Shown piece by piece: positions 52,342-59,426 of a stretch of DNA of 59,426 nt. The stretch is from contig NZ_BMRG01000003.1 of NCBI RefSeq assembly GCF_014648515.1, forward strand, positions 491,720 through 551,145, in the 5' to 3' direction. Position numbers and translations under genes: made by a program. Within the stretch, counting starts at the first letter, position 1. Each line of letters opens with the position of its first letter. This DNA comes from Saccharothrix coeruleofusca (lineage in GTDB: Bacteria; Actinomycetota; Actinomycetes; Mycobacteriales; Pseudonocardiaceae). Under the pieces are notes generated by a model. That model had not been told where the DNA came from. It saw only the letters and a list, made by a program, of their open reading frames with translations, and ran no database searches.

Positions 52342-54216
52342 TCAGGCCACGTCCCACTTCTGGTTGGCCGCGCCGGTGCAGGTCCAGATCTGCAACCGCG
52401 TCCCGTCGACGCTGTTGTGGTCGGTGACGTCGAGGCACTTGTCCGCCGCCGGGTTCACCAGGTCGCGCCCGGCGGTGCGGGTCCACTGCTGGTTGGCGGT
52501 GCCGCCGCAGGTCCACAGCTGCAGCTGCGCGCCGTCGCCGGTGGCCCGGTCCTTGACGTCCAGGCACTTGCCCAGCGCCCGCAGCGTGCCGTCGCCCGGC
52601 CGGGTCCACCGCTGGGCGGCGCTGCCGTTGCAGGTGTGGAGCTGGACGGGGGTGCCGTCGGCGCTGCTGCCGCCCGCCACGTCGACGCACTTGCCCGCCA
52701 GACCGGTGATCGCGCCGCCGGTCGGGGTGCCGGGGTTGCCCGCCCAGCTGAACGTCGCCGTGGTGCGCGCGGGCAGGGTGTAGGTGAAGGACTGCCCGCC
52801 CCAGACGACCTTGACCGACTGCGCCGAGGTGCCGCCGTTGTGGGCGATCAGCGCCTTGGAGCCGTCCGGGTTGCGGTAGGCCACGTTCTGCACGGCGCCG
52901 TTGGCGGTCGAGTCGATCCGGTGCGCGCCCGGCTTGACGAACTTGGTCAGGTGACCGGTGGTGTAGTACTCGACGGTGTAGTCGACCTGGCCCGCCCTCG
53001 GACCGCCCTCCTGCACGGTGATCAGCCCGGTGCACGTGCCGCAGCCGCCGTTGTGCGGGCCCATGTGCTGGTTCAGCGCCAGGCTCCACTTGACCAGGCT
53101 GCCGCTCCAGTTGCGGGCGTAGTTGACGATGTCGGCCATGTCCTCGTTGTGCTGGTTGGAGATCCACGTGCCGCCGGAGTGCTCGGTGCTGAACTGCGGC
53201 ACGTTCGGGTAGGCGGCGCGCACCTGGGTGCCCACCGCCGGGTCGCCGAAGTAGCCGTGCCAGGCGATGCCGCCGAACAGCGGGTCCTCGCGCACGCCAG
53301 GGTCGGCCAGCACCGCCGCGCCGAAGTTGGCGTAGTCGCCGTAGTTCCAGTCGTGGACGAGCACCTTGGTGGTGATGCCCGCCGCGCGGAAGGCGGGGTA
53401 GACGTGGTTCTTGGTGAACTCCACCAGCCCGGACGGGTTCCAGCTCATGCCGGGGTAGTCCATCGCGGTGGGGTTGGCCGCCTGGCAGCAGTTGGGCTCG
53501 TTCTGCACCGAGAGGTAGTCGATCGGCACGCCCGCCGCCTGGTAGCTCTGCACGTACTTGACCAGGTACTGCGCGTAGGTGGGGTAGTGCTCCCACTTCA
53601 GCCAGCCCATCTGGTCCATCCGGCCGTTGTCCTTCATCCAGCCCGGCGCGCTCCACGGCACGCCCTTGACCCGCAGGGCCGGGTTGAGCCGCTTGGCCTG
53701 CTGGGTCAGCAGCCGCACGTCGGTGTCGTAGCCGTTGGCGCCGAAGTCGCCGAGGTCGCAGCAGGTGTCGTCCAGCGACACGTGGCCCGGCCGCGACAGG
53801 TCGGACGCGCCGATGGGGTTGCGCACGAACGACAGGCCGATGCCCTCGGTGGGGGAGAACAGCCCGCGCATCACCGCGTCGCGGGTGGCGGCGGAGACCG
53901 GGCCGCCGCGCAGCAGGTAGGCGGTGGTGTCGGTGATCGACGCGCCGCCGCCCTCGAACCGCTGGTAGGTGGTGCCCTCGTCGACGGTGATGGTGTGGGC
54001 GGCGTTGCCGGAACCGGTGCCGAAGGCCACCGGCGTCTGCTGCTGCAGCCCCCTGGTGACGGTGCGGCCACCGGGGTCGGACGTGGTGGTGAGCCAGACG
54101 TTCACGGTCTCACCCGCGGCGGTGGCGGTGGGCGGGGGCAGCGCGGTCGCCGCCGCGGCGACGCACGCCGCGACCAGGCCCGCGCTGATCAAGGTCCGAC
54201 GGTGGGCAGAGGACAC
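52342..54216 (-). CDS. secreted GH30-family glucanase with ricin-type lectin domain
   Basis: The 624-residue protein has a signal peptide (residues 1-34, ending ATATAAG). Its GH30 catalytic domain has RFEGGGASITDTTAYLL, acid/base Glu240 in SVQNEPNCC and nucleophile Glu345 in FSTEHSGGTW. From about residue 490 a beta-trefoil ricin B/CBM13 domain has three KC(V/L)DV and QxW repeats. GH30 members of this sort include endo-beta-1,6-glucanases and glucosylceramidases. With a glucanase-type sigma fusion next door, beta-1,6-glucan is my first guess. GTG start follows GAGAGGAG. The upstream LacI gene points the same way and probably represses it. Confidence 0.92.
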   Translation of the reverse strand: MSSAHRRTLISAGLVAACVAAAATALPPPTATAAGETVNVWLTTTSDPGGRTVTRGLQQQTPVAFGTGSGNAAHTITVDEGTTYQRFEGGGASITDTTAYLLRGGPVSAATRDAVMRGLFSPTEGIGLSFVRNPIGASDLSRPGHVSLDDTCCDLGDFGANGYDTDVRLLTQQAKRLNPALRVKGVPWSAPGWMKDNGRMDQMGWLKWEHYPTYAQYLVKYVQSYQAAGVPIDYLSVQNEPNCCQAANPTAMDYPGMSWNPSGLVEFTKNHVYPAFRAAGITTKVLVHDWNYGDYANFGAAVLADPGVREDPLFGGIAWHGYFGDPAVGTQVRAAYPNVPQFSTEHSGGTWISNQHNEDMADIVNYARNWSGSLVKWSLALNQHMGPHNGGCGTCTGLITVQEGGPRAGQVDYTVEYYTTGHLTKFVKPGAHRIDSTANGAVQNVAYRNPDGSKALIAHNGGTSAQSVKVVWGGQSFTYTLPARTTATFSWAGNPGTPTGGAITGLAGKCVDVAGGSSADGTPVQLHTCNGSAAQRWTRPGDGTLRALGKCLDVKDRATGDGAQLQLWTCGGTANQQWTRTAGRDLVNPAADKCLDVTDHNSVDGTRLQIWTCTGAANQKWDVA

Positions 54217-54267
54217 CTCGGACTCCTCTCACGACGGTGTGGACAGGGATGGTCGTCCTGAAACAAA

Positions 54268-54279
54268 TGAAACATTTCT
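54268..54279. promoter_or_regulatory. candidate LacI operator before the GH30 gene
   Basis: TGAAACATTTCT resembles the LacI-family consensus TGAAACGTTTCA at 10 of 12 positions and sits 52 bases upstream of the GH30 start. Further GAAAC half sites occur at 54260, 54302 and 54345, and inverted at about 55418 near the lacI start. Confidence 0.5.
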
Positions 54280-54378
54280 GGAACGAACCCGCAGAAGAGA
54301 GGAAACAATGCCCCCAGGTGGCTGTCAAGAGCCGCGCTGACGCGGGAAACGCGCTGAAAAGCTGTGGAACACCGGGGT

Positions 54379-55395
54379 TCAGGCGGGTCCGGTCGACTCC
54401 CGCACCACCAGTTCGGTGGCCAGCTCCACGTGCAGCGCCTCCAGCTCGTGCCGCTCCAGCAGCCGCACCAGCAGGGTGACCGCCATCCGACCCATCTCCT
54501 GCAGCGGCTGGCGGACCGTGGTCAGCTCCGGCCGCGTCGCCCGGCTCAGGTCCAGGTCGTCGAACCCCGCCACGGACACGTCCCCCGGCACCTCCAGGCC
54601 CAGTTCGCGCGCCGCGCGCAGGGCCCCGACCGCCATCTTGTCGTTGAACGCCACCAGCGCCGTCGGCCGGTCCTCCAGCGCCAGCAGCTCGCGCGCGGCG
54701 CGGTGGCCCAGCTCGGTGGTCGGCTCGTCGACGTGGCGCAGCAGCTCCGGCGCGGGCAGCACCCCCGCGTCCGACAGCGCCGCCGCGTACCCGGCCATCC
54801 TGCCGTCGCTGGCCAGCCAGTCGCCCGGCCCGCCGATCACGCCCACCCGCCGATGGCCCAGCTCCACCAGGTGCGCCATCAGCCTGCGCGCGCCCGCGAA
54901 GTGCGCCGCGGACACCGAGGCCACGTCGCGCGGCAGCTCGGTGCGCGGGTCGACCACCACGAACGGGAACCCGCTGTCGCGCAGCCGGACCAGCTCCTCG
55001 GCGGGCTCCGGCGGCAGGATCAACACCGCCCCGTCCAGGTCGGCCTGGCCGGGCAGGCCCGGCAGCGCGGGCACCCGCTGGGCGGCCGTGCCCGCGTCCA
55101 GCACCACCCGCCTGCCGTGCCGCGCCAGCGTCTCCACCACCGAGGACACGATCAGCCCGAAGTAGTCGGTGAGCAGGTAGGGGCAGCGCACGTAGACCGA
55201 GCCGCCCGCGCGGCGGGCCCGCCCGCCGCGCGGCCTCGGCGCCTGCGCGCCCAGCCGGTCGACCGCCCGCAGCACCACCTCCCTGGTGTGCGCGGCGACG
55301 TTGGCCTGCCCGTTGAGCACCCGCGAGACGGTGGCGATCGACAGCCCGGTCTCCGCCGCCACGTCCCGGACCGTCGCCCGCCCCGCCCTGGTCAT
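54379..55395 (-). CDS. LacI family transcriptional regulator
   Basis: The 338-residue protein has an N-terminal LacI helix-turn-helix, TVRDVAAETGLSIATVSRVLNG (residues 8-29), and a periplasmic-binding-protein-like sensor domain (YFGLIVSSVVETLARHG, RRVGVIGGPGDWLASDGRMAGY, VAGFDDLDLSRATRPELTTVRQP). It probably binds a sugar released from glucan. It lies 162 bases before the GH30 gene on the same strand. ATG at 55395 is preferred; a GTG at 55425 would add ten residues. Confidence 0.93.
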   Translation of the reverse strand: MTRAGRATVRDVAAETGLSIATVSRVLNGQANVAAHTREVVLRAVDRLGAQAPRPRGGRARRAGGSVYVRCPYLLTDYFGLIVSSVVETLARHGRRVVLDAGTAAQRVPALPGLPGQADLDGAVLILPPEPAEELVRLRDSGFPFVVVDPRTELPRDVASVSAAHFAGARRLMAHLVELGHRRVGVIGGPGDWLASDGRMAGYAAALSDAGVLPAPELLRHVDEPTTELGHRAARELLALEDRPTALVAFNDKMAVGALRAARELGLEVPGDVSVAGFDDLDLSRATRPELTTVRQPLQEMGRMAVTLLVRLLERHELEALHVELATELVVRESTGPA

Positions 55396-55471
55396 GCGCC
55401 CCCACCGTTCCACTCGTTGTTTCACGATGTTACAGGTCGGGGAGTGTGATCAAGAATGGTAAAAAACAGGG

Positions 55472-55489
55472 GCGCGCATACGTGCGCGC
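55472..55489. promoter_or_regulatory. perfect hairpin before gnd
   Basis: GCGCGCA-TACG-TGCGCGC lies 28 bases before the gnd start, preceded by a run of six A. It could be a leader hairpin or an operator. No known regulator motif is recognised. Confidence 0.45.
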
Positions 55490-55516
55490 GGACGCGGAAA
55501 GGGGCACGCTGGAAAA

Positions 55517-56962
55517 ATGACCACCTCCGAGGCACCCGCGCGGATCGCCGTCACCGGGCTCGCCGTCATGGGCAGCAACCTGGCGCGCAACCTCGCCCGG
55601 CACGGCTACCGCGTCGCCGTGCACAACCGCAGTTCCGCCCGCACCAAAGCGCTGATCGAGGAGCACGGCCACGAAGGCGACTTCGTGCCCGCCGAGACGC
55701 TGGAAGAGCTCGTCGCGAGCCTGCAGACACCACGCCAGATCATCATCATGGTCAAGGCGGGCGCCCCCACCGACGCCGTGATCGACGAGCTGGTGCCGCT
55801 GCTGGAGCCCGGCGACATGGTGATCGACGGCGGCAACGCCCACTACGCCGACACCCGCCGCCGCGAGGCCGCGCTGCGCGAAGCGGGCCTGCACTTCGTC
55901 GGCGCGGGCATCTCCGGCGGCGAGGAGGGCGCGCTCAACGGGCCCAGCATCATGCCCGGCGGCTCCAAGGAGTCCTACCAGCACCTCGGGCCGGTGCTGG
56001 AGTCCATCGCCGCCCAGGTCGACGGCGTGCCGTGCTGCGTGCACGTCGGCCCCGACGGCGCGGGCCACTTCGTGAAGATGGTCCACAACGGCATCGAGTA
56101 CGCCGACATGCAGCTCATCGCCGAGGCCTACGACCTGCTCAACCGCGTCGGCGGGATGACCCCGACGCAGATCGCCGAGGTCTTCCGCGGCTGGAACAGC
56201 GGCGACCTGGAGTCCTACCTGGTCGAGATCACCGCCGAGGTGCTGGGCCACTTCGACCCCGAGACCGGCGTGCCGCTGGTGGACGTGATCGCCGACGAGG
56301 CCGAGCAGAAGGGCACCGGCCGCTGGACCGTGCAGGAGGCGCTGGAGCTGGGCGTGCCGGTCACCGGCATCGCCGAGGCGGTGTTCGCCCGGTCGCTGTC
56401 CGGCCGCGTCGAGCAGCGCAAGGCCGCGCGCGAGGCGTTCGGCTCGCCCGAGGTGCTCGCCTCCGAGCGGATCGCCGACCAGCTCGTCGAGGACGTGCGG
56501 CAGGCGCTGTACGCCTCCAAGGTCGTGGCGTACGCGCAGGGCTTCGACCAGATGCGCGCGGCCAGCGCCGAGTACGGCTGGGACCTCGACCTCGGCGCGA
56601 TGGCGACGATCTGGCGCGGCGGCTGCATCATCCGCGCCCGCTTCCTCGACCGCATCCGCGAGGCCTACGACAAGGACCCGAACCTGGCCTCCCTGCTCGT
56701 GGACGAGTACTTCCGCGACGCGGTGCGCGACGCCGAGGCGGCGTGGCGCCGGGTCGTGGTCGGCGCGGTCGAGGCGGGCGTCCCGGTGCCGGGCTTCGTG
56801 TCCGCGCTGGCCTACTACGACGCGCTGCGCTCCGAGCGCCTGCCCGCGTCGCTGGTGCAGGGCCTGCGCGACTTCTTCGGCGCGCACACCTACCGCCGCA
56901 CCGACCGCGAGGGCAGCTTCCACACCCTCTGGTCGGGTGACCGGTCTCAAGTGGACGCCTGA
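55517..56962 (+). CDS. gnd: 6-phosphogluconate dehydrogenase, decarboxylating
   Basis: The 481-residue enzyme oxidises 6-phosphogluconate to ribulose 5-phosphate and CO2, making NADPH in the pentose phosphate pathway. The dinucleotide fold VTGLAVMGSNLARNLA, VIDGGNAHYADTRRRE, GISGGEEGAL and the catalytic lysine/asparagine in GHFVKMVHNGIEYAD are present. The C-terminal tail FHTLWSGDRSQVDA is complete. The length and NRSSARTKAL cofactor loop fit an NADP enzyme of the long type. Confidence 0.97.
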   Translation: MTTSEAPARIAVTGLAVMGSNLARNLARHGYRVAVHNRSSARTKALIEEHGHEGDFVPAETLEELVASLQTPRQIIIMVKAGAPTDAVIDELVPLLEPGDMVIDGGNAHYADTRRREAALREAGLHFVGAGISGGEEGALNGPSIMPGGSKESYQHLGPVLESIAAQVDGVPCCVHVGPDGAGHFVKMVHNGIEYADMQLIAEAYDLLNRVGGMTPTQIAEVFRGWNSGDLESYLVEITAEVLGHFDPETGVPLVDVIADEAEQKGTGRWTVQEALELGVPVTGIAEAVFARSLSGRVEQRKAAREAFGSPEVLASERIADQLVEDVRQALYASKVVAYAQGFDQMRAASAEYGWDLDLGAMATIWRGGCIIRARFLDRIREAYDKDPNLASLLVDEYFRDAVRDAEAAWRRVVVGAVEAGVPVPGFVSALAYYDALRSERLPASLVQGLRDFFGAHTYRRTDREGSFHTLWSGDRSQVDA

Positions 56963-56981
56963 TCCACCCGATTCCCATCGG

Positions 56982-57599
56982 GTGCGTGAACCCTTCCAGC
57001 GCTACCCCGTCACGGCTTCCTACCTGGCGGCCGTGACGGGGGCGGCCCTGCTGATGAGGTTCGTGTTCGCCGACGGCATGTCGGCCCAGGTGCGGGAGTC
57101 GCTCAGCGCCAACCCGAGGAACCTGGCCCACCACCCGGTGAACGCGCTGCTGGGCAGCGCTTTCGTGCTCGACGCCGCGGACGGCGCGGTGTTCACCGCC
57201 GTGTCGCTGGCCTGCTTGGCGCTGTGCCTGGGCACCTTCGAGCGCGCCGTGGGGCCGTGGCGCGCGGCGGCGGTGGCGCTGACCGGGCACGTGACCGCGA
57301 CGCTGGTGGCCACGGCGGTGATCGGCACCGGCGCGTACCTGGTGGACCTGCGGGACGCGGCCCACCTCGGGGTGGCCTACGCGGCGTTCACCTCGGCGGG
57401 CGCGGTGGCGGTGCTGCTGCCCACGGCGCTGCGCGCGCCCTGGCTGGCGCTGGTGCTGGTCTACGCCTTGCTGGCAGGGGACTGGCACGGGGCGGTGCCG
57501 GAGTTCACCGCCATCGGCCAGGTGACCGCGGCTCTCACCGGAGCCGCCTGCGGAGCCTTCGCCCTGCACCGCGCCTACCTGGCCACCGGCCGCGCCTGA
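56982..57599 (+). CDS. rhomboid-like membrane protein, probably non-proteolytic
   Basis: The 205-residue protein has about six hydrophobic segments and a rhomboid-like order: a first helix (VTASYLAAVTGAALLMRFVF), a loop with NLAHHPVNALLGSAFVL, then FERAVGPWRAAAVALTGHV, and HLGVAYAAFTSAGAV in the position of the rhomboid serine segment. The GxSx serine is absent, so it is likely an inactive rhomboid-like protein. GTG at 56982 is my choice. GTG at 56937 overlaps gnd by 26 bases. It is probably in an operon with gnd. Confidence 0.75.
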   Translation: MREPFQRYPVTASYLAAVTGAALLMRFVFADGMSAQVRESLSANPRNLAHHPVNALLGSAFVLDAADGAVFTAVSLACLALCLGTFERAVGPWRAAAVALTGHVTATLVATAVIGTGAYLVDLRDAAHLGVAYAAFTSAGAVAVLLPTALRAPWLALVLVYALLAGDWHGAVPEFTAIGQVTAALTGAACGAFALHRAYLATGRA

Positions 57600-57618
57600 G
57601 CGGGCCCCCGCCGCGCGG

Positions 57619-57646
57619 TTGACAGTGTCATCCGAATTGGTAGCCT
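57619..57646 (+). promoter_or_regulatory. promoter of the SDR gene at 57654 (leaderless)
   Basis: TTGACA at 57619 and TAGCCT at 57641 are 16 bases apart. The GTG start is 7 bases after the -10 box. TGACAGTGTCA (57620-57630) is palindromic and is partly repeated (TGACAAAGTCA) across the start codon, suggesting an operator. Confidence 0.65.
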
Positions 57647-57653
57647 CGCTGAT

Positions 57654-58529
57654 GTGACAAAGTCATCTGAAGCTCGGGGCCTGGCCGTCGTGACCGGGGC
57701 CGCCGCGGGCATGGGCGCGGCAACCGCCCGCGAACTGGCCCGCCGGGGGTTCCACGTGCTGGCGGGCGTGCGCCGCGACCGCGACGCCGACGCCATCCGG
57801 TCGGCGGGCGTGGAGCCGGTCATCCTCGACATCACCGAGCCCGAGCACGTGCGGGCGCTCGCCGAGCGGGTCGCCGACGACCGGCGCCCGCTGCACGCCC
57901 TGGTCAACAACGCGGCCATCCAGGTGAACGCCCCCGTCGAGGCGCTGCCGATGGACCGGTGGCGGCAGGTTTTCGAGGTCAACCTGTTCGGCCACGTCGC
58001 CGTCACCCAGGCCCTGCTGCCCGCCCTGCTGTGCGGTCAGGGGCGTGTGGTCAACATCAGCTCCATCGGCGGCAGGCTCGCCATGCCCACCTACGGCGCG
58101 TACGCCGGTGCGAAGTTCGCCCTGGAGGCGGTCAGCGACTCGCTGCGCCGGGAGGTCGCGCCACTGGGCGTGCGGGTGGTCGTGGTCGAGCCAGGCGGGG
58201 TCCGCACGGAGATGGCCGCTCGCGGGATCACCACGGCGAACGAGCTGGCCGCGGGCATGACCGCCGAGCAGCGGGAGCGCTACGACGGCCTGGTCCGGGC
58301 GGTCAACGGGCTGATGGCCTCCGGCACCGCGTCGGGTGCGACCGCCGACGCCGCCGCCCGCGTCATCGCGAGGGCCGTCACCGCCCGCAAGCCGCGCACC
58401 CGCTACACCATCGGCTGGGACGCCGCCCTGCTCGTCCGCCTGGCGCGGGTGCTGCCCGACCGCACCTTCGACCGCATCAGCGCCGCCACCCTCCGCCGCC
58501 ACTACCCCAAAAACCTCGTCCACGCCTGA
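57654..58529 (+). CDS. short-chain dehydrogenase/reductase
   Basis: The 291-residue SDR has VVTGAAAGMGAATAREL for cofactor binding, NNAAIQ, and the catalytic Ser-Tyr-Lys set in VNISSIGG and YGAYAGAKFALEAVS. It is of the classical type used for steroid- or retinol-like alcohols, and the substrate is unknown. The GTG start follows its promoter directly, so the transcript is probably leaderless. Two structured repeats follow the gene. Confidence 0.92.
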   Translation: MTKSSEARGLAVVTGAAAGMGAATARELARRGFHVLAGVRRDRDADAIRSAGVEPVILDITEPEHVRALAERVADDRRPLHALVNNAAIQVNAPVEALPMDRWRQVFEVNLFGHVAVTQALLPALLCGQGRVVNISSIGGRLAMPTYGAYAGAKFALEAVSDSLRREVAPLGVRVVVVEPGGVRTEMAARGITTANELAAGMTAEQRERYDGLVRAVNGLMASGTASGATADAAARVIARAVTARKPRTRYTIGWDAALLVRLARVLPDRTFDRISAATLRRHYPKNLVHA

Positions 58530-58611
58530 TGCGCCCAATTCCGAGCCACCCGCGAACCGATTTCTGAGCCGCCGCCTACCCGGCAGGCCCCCAACCCTCA
58601 CGCGAGGCCGC

Positions 58612-58725
58612 GTCGGCCTGTCGGATGCCTTTCGCGGAAAATCACGCTTTTCGATTTTCCGCGAAACGCGTGCCGATGGGCCGACTTCCGGGTGGCCGAG
58701 CCGCCGTCTGCGGAGCAGCGGCTAT
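58612..58725. repeat. structured repeat element, copy 1
   Basis: The outer helix is GTCGGCCTGTCGG (58612-58624) with CCGATGGGCCGAC (58673-58685). The inner 14-base stem TTTCGCGGAAAATC (58630-58643) pairs with 58653-58666 around the loop ACGCTTTTC. A small hairpin CTGC-GGA-GCAG follows at 58708-58718. Stem bases differ from copy 2 but remain paired. Confidence 0.8.
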
Positions 58726-59114
58726 CCAGCACAGTCGCGTCGGTCTGTCGGGATGCCTTTCACGCCGATCACGTTTTTCGATCGGCGTGAAACGCGTGCC
58801 GATGGGCCGACTTCCGGGCGGCCGAGCCGCCGCGCCGGAGGCGCGGCCATTAGACACAGCTGTGCGCCCAGGTAGGCGCGGCAGGGTGCGGGGCGTCGCC
58901 TGCGCCACCAGCGGGGGCGGCAGGTGGCGCAGCGGCCGTGTTCGTCGGGTTGGTGTTCGTCGAGCAGTGATTTGACGGCGGCGACCACGCGGGGGAGGGC
59001 GGAGCGGGTGAGTTCGGCGGCGGTCCGCTCGTCGGCCTCGGCGGCGAGCCGGACGAGGGCGGTGAGGTGCTCGTGCAGCGACCTGTCCAGCTGGCTGAAG
59101 ACGGTGGTGGACAT
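58722..59114 (-). CDS. hypothetical CxxC protein with repeat-derived C-terminus
   Basis: Residues 1-88 form a helical start (LDRSLHEHLTALVRLAAEAD) and a cysteine-rich basic part, DEHGRCATCRPRWWRRRRPAPC and LGAQLCL, which may bind zinc. I recognise no family name. Residues 89-130 (from MAAPPARRLGRP) are encoded entirely by repeat copy 2 and the spacer, and the TAG stop lies in copy 1. The ancestral protein probably ended soon after QLCL. It is divergent from an XRE gene across 168 bases. Confidence 0.65.
   Translation of the reverse strand: MSTTVFSQLDRSLHEHLTALVRLAAEADERTAAELTRSALPRVVAAVKSLLDEHQPDEHGRCATCRPRWWRRRRPAPCRAYLGAQLCLMAAPPARRLGRPEVGPSARVSRRSKNVIGVKGIPTDRRDCAG
58739..58850. repeat. 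structured repeat element, copy 2
   Basis: The outer helix is GTCGGTCTGTCGG (58739-58751) with CCGATGGGCCGAC (58799-58811). The inner 13-base stem TTTCACGCCGATC (58758-58770) pairs with 58780-58792 around ACGTTTTTC. A small hairpin CGCC-GGA-GGCG lies at 58833-58843. It starts 127 bases after copy 1. Confidence 0.8.
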
Positions 59115-59193
59115 CCTCAGAGCTCCCTATCGGGTGACATGGTGCTCCTCCGTGTCGGTGTGTCCAGCAGCCTGCGGCTGCCTACCGGCAATC

Positions 59194-59204
59194 TGCAAGT
59201 TGCA
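59194..59204. promoter_or_regulatory. TGCAAGTTGCA palindrome before the XRE gene
   Basis: An 11-base perfect palindrome lies in the gap between the CxxC protein and XRE genes. It is a possible operator for the XRE protein. Confidence 0.35.
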
Positions 59205-59282
59205 CTACACGAATGGATGACGTCTCTTTGCTCCGGCCGCGCTCTGCCGAAAGATGGGCCGAAGTCCATTTCGGAGGTGGAG

Positions 59283-59426
59283 ATGTCGCGGGGGGCCAGC
59301 CCGACGCTGTGCAAGCGACGCCTCGTCACCGCGCTGCGCAGGCTGCGGGAAGAGGCCGGGTTCACCATCGAGGAGGTCGGCGCGCGGCTGGAGTGCTCGG
59401 CGTCCAAGGTCAGCCGGATCGAGACC
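59283..59426 (+). CDS. XRE family regulator, N-terminal part (cut by window end)
   Basis: The 48 visible residues, SRGASPTLCKRRLVTALRRL then EEAGFTIEEVGARLECSASK and VSRIET, are the helix-turn-helix start typical of XRE-DUF5753 regulators like the one at 42276. A GGAGGTGGAG ribosome site precedes the ATG. The rest lies beyond the window, so the DUF5753 domain is assumed only. Confidence 0.8.
   Translation, partial: MSRGASPTLCKRRLVTALRRLREEAGFTIEEVGARLECSASKVSRIET

Noticed and set aside
58612-58850. The structured repeats as an insertion sequence or integron
   Set aside because: No transposase or integrase gene and no target duplication or gene-cassette layout were seen. They are kept as repeats of unknown type.

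Overview
The window reads as chromosomal DNA of a high-GC filamentous actinomycete, most likely of the Pseudonocardiales (Actinosynnema/Saccharothrix type). This is inferred from third-position GC richness, frequent GTG and TTG starts, four-base ATGA/GTGA overlaps, start codons lying 6-8 bases after a -10 box, XRE-DUF5753/DUF397 gene pairs, a PriA-type HisA and a Trp-region membrane protein. No rRNA, tRNA, CRISPR array, insertion sequence or phage gene was seen. Most of the window is ordinary core metabolism with accessory genes inserted between the blocks.

Layout. 76-4983: NAD synthesis, nadABC, divergent from nrtR and a LON-domain gene. 5006-9841: a nitrilase-type amidase, an oligopeptide-binding lipoprotein, a class V PLP enzyme and a secreted M14 carboxypeptidase. 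9993-21161: the histidine genes in three pieces (hisDCB plus a small membrane gene; hisH-hisA; hisF-membrane gene-hisI). The gaps hold TetR, SoxR with a split transketolase, a ClpC2-like regulator, a PPOX protein and a cold-shock gene. 21844-27044: trpE, a Trp-region membrane gene, trpC, trpB, trpA. There is no trpF, so HisA probably serves both pathways. 27149-39846: Uma2, lgt, a two-component system with an orphan TAXI lipoprotein and a DAACS carrier, then gltBD. 39904-44342: an SDR, an unknown gene pair, a WhiJ-like regulatory locus, DUF2461 and VanZ. 44425-50161: pyk, tesB, Uma2, an atypical SDR with a TetR, and an aromatic amino acid decarboxylase. 50370-55395: a beta-glucan locus. 55517-59426: gnd, a rhomboid-like membrane protein, an SDR, two structured repeats, a CxxC protein and the start of an XRE regulator.

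The most unusual gene is at 50370-52301. One polypeptide carries an ECF-like sigma factor, an H-x3-C-x2-C motif, five-residue repeats, one transmembrane helix, a Thr-rich linker and an outward-facing GH128-like glucanase with both predicted catalytic glutamates. It converges on a secreted GH30 glucanase with a ricin-type lectin, followed by a LacI regulator. I infer a beta-glucan (fungal wall) sensing and degrading system in which the sensor is a glycosidase joined to its own sigma factor.

The second striking item is at 58612-58850: two copies of a roughly 113-base element. Its hairpin stems differ between copies yet stay fully paired, while the loops and flanks are conserved. Other signals worth following are a 16-base motif repeated at exactly 32 bases in two unrelated intergenic regions (17187-17270 and 40918-40965), paired palindromes at the ClpC2-like gene, and a sox-box-like site between soxR and a split transketolase.
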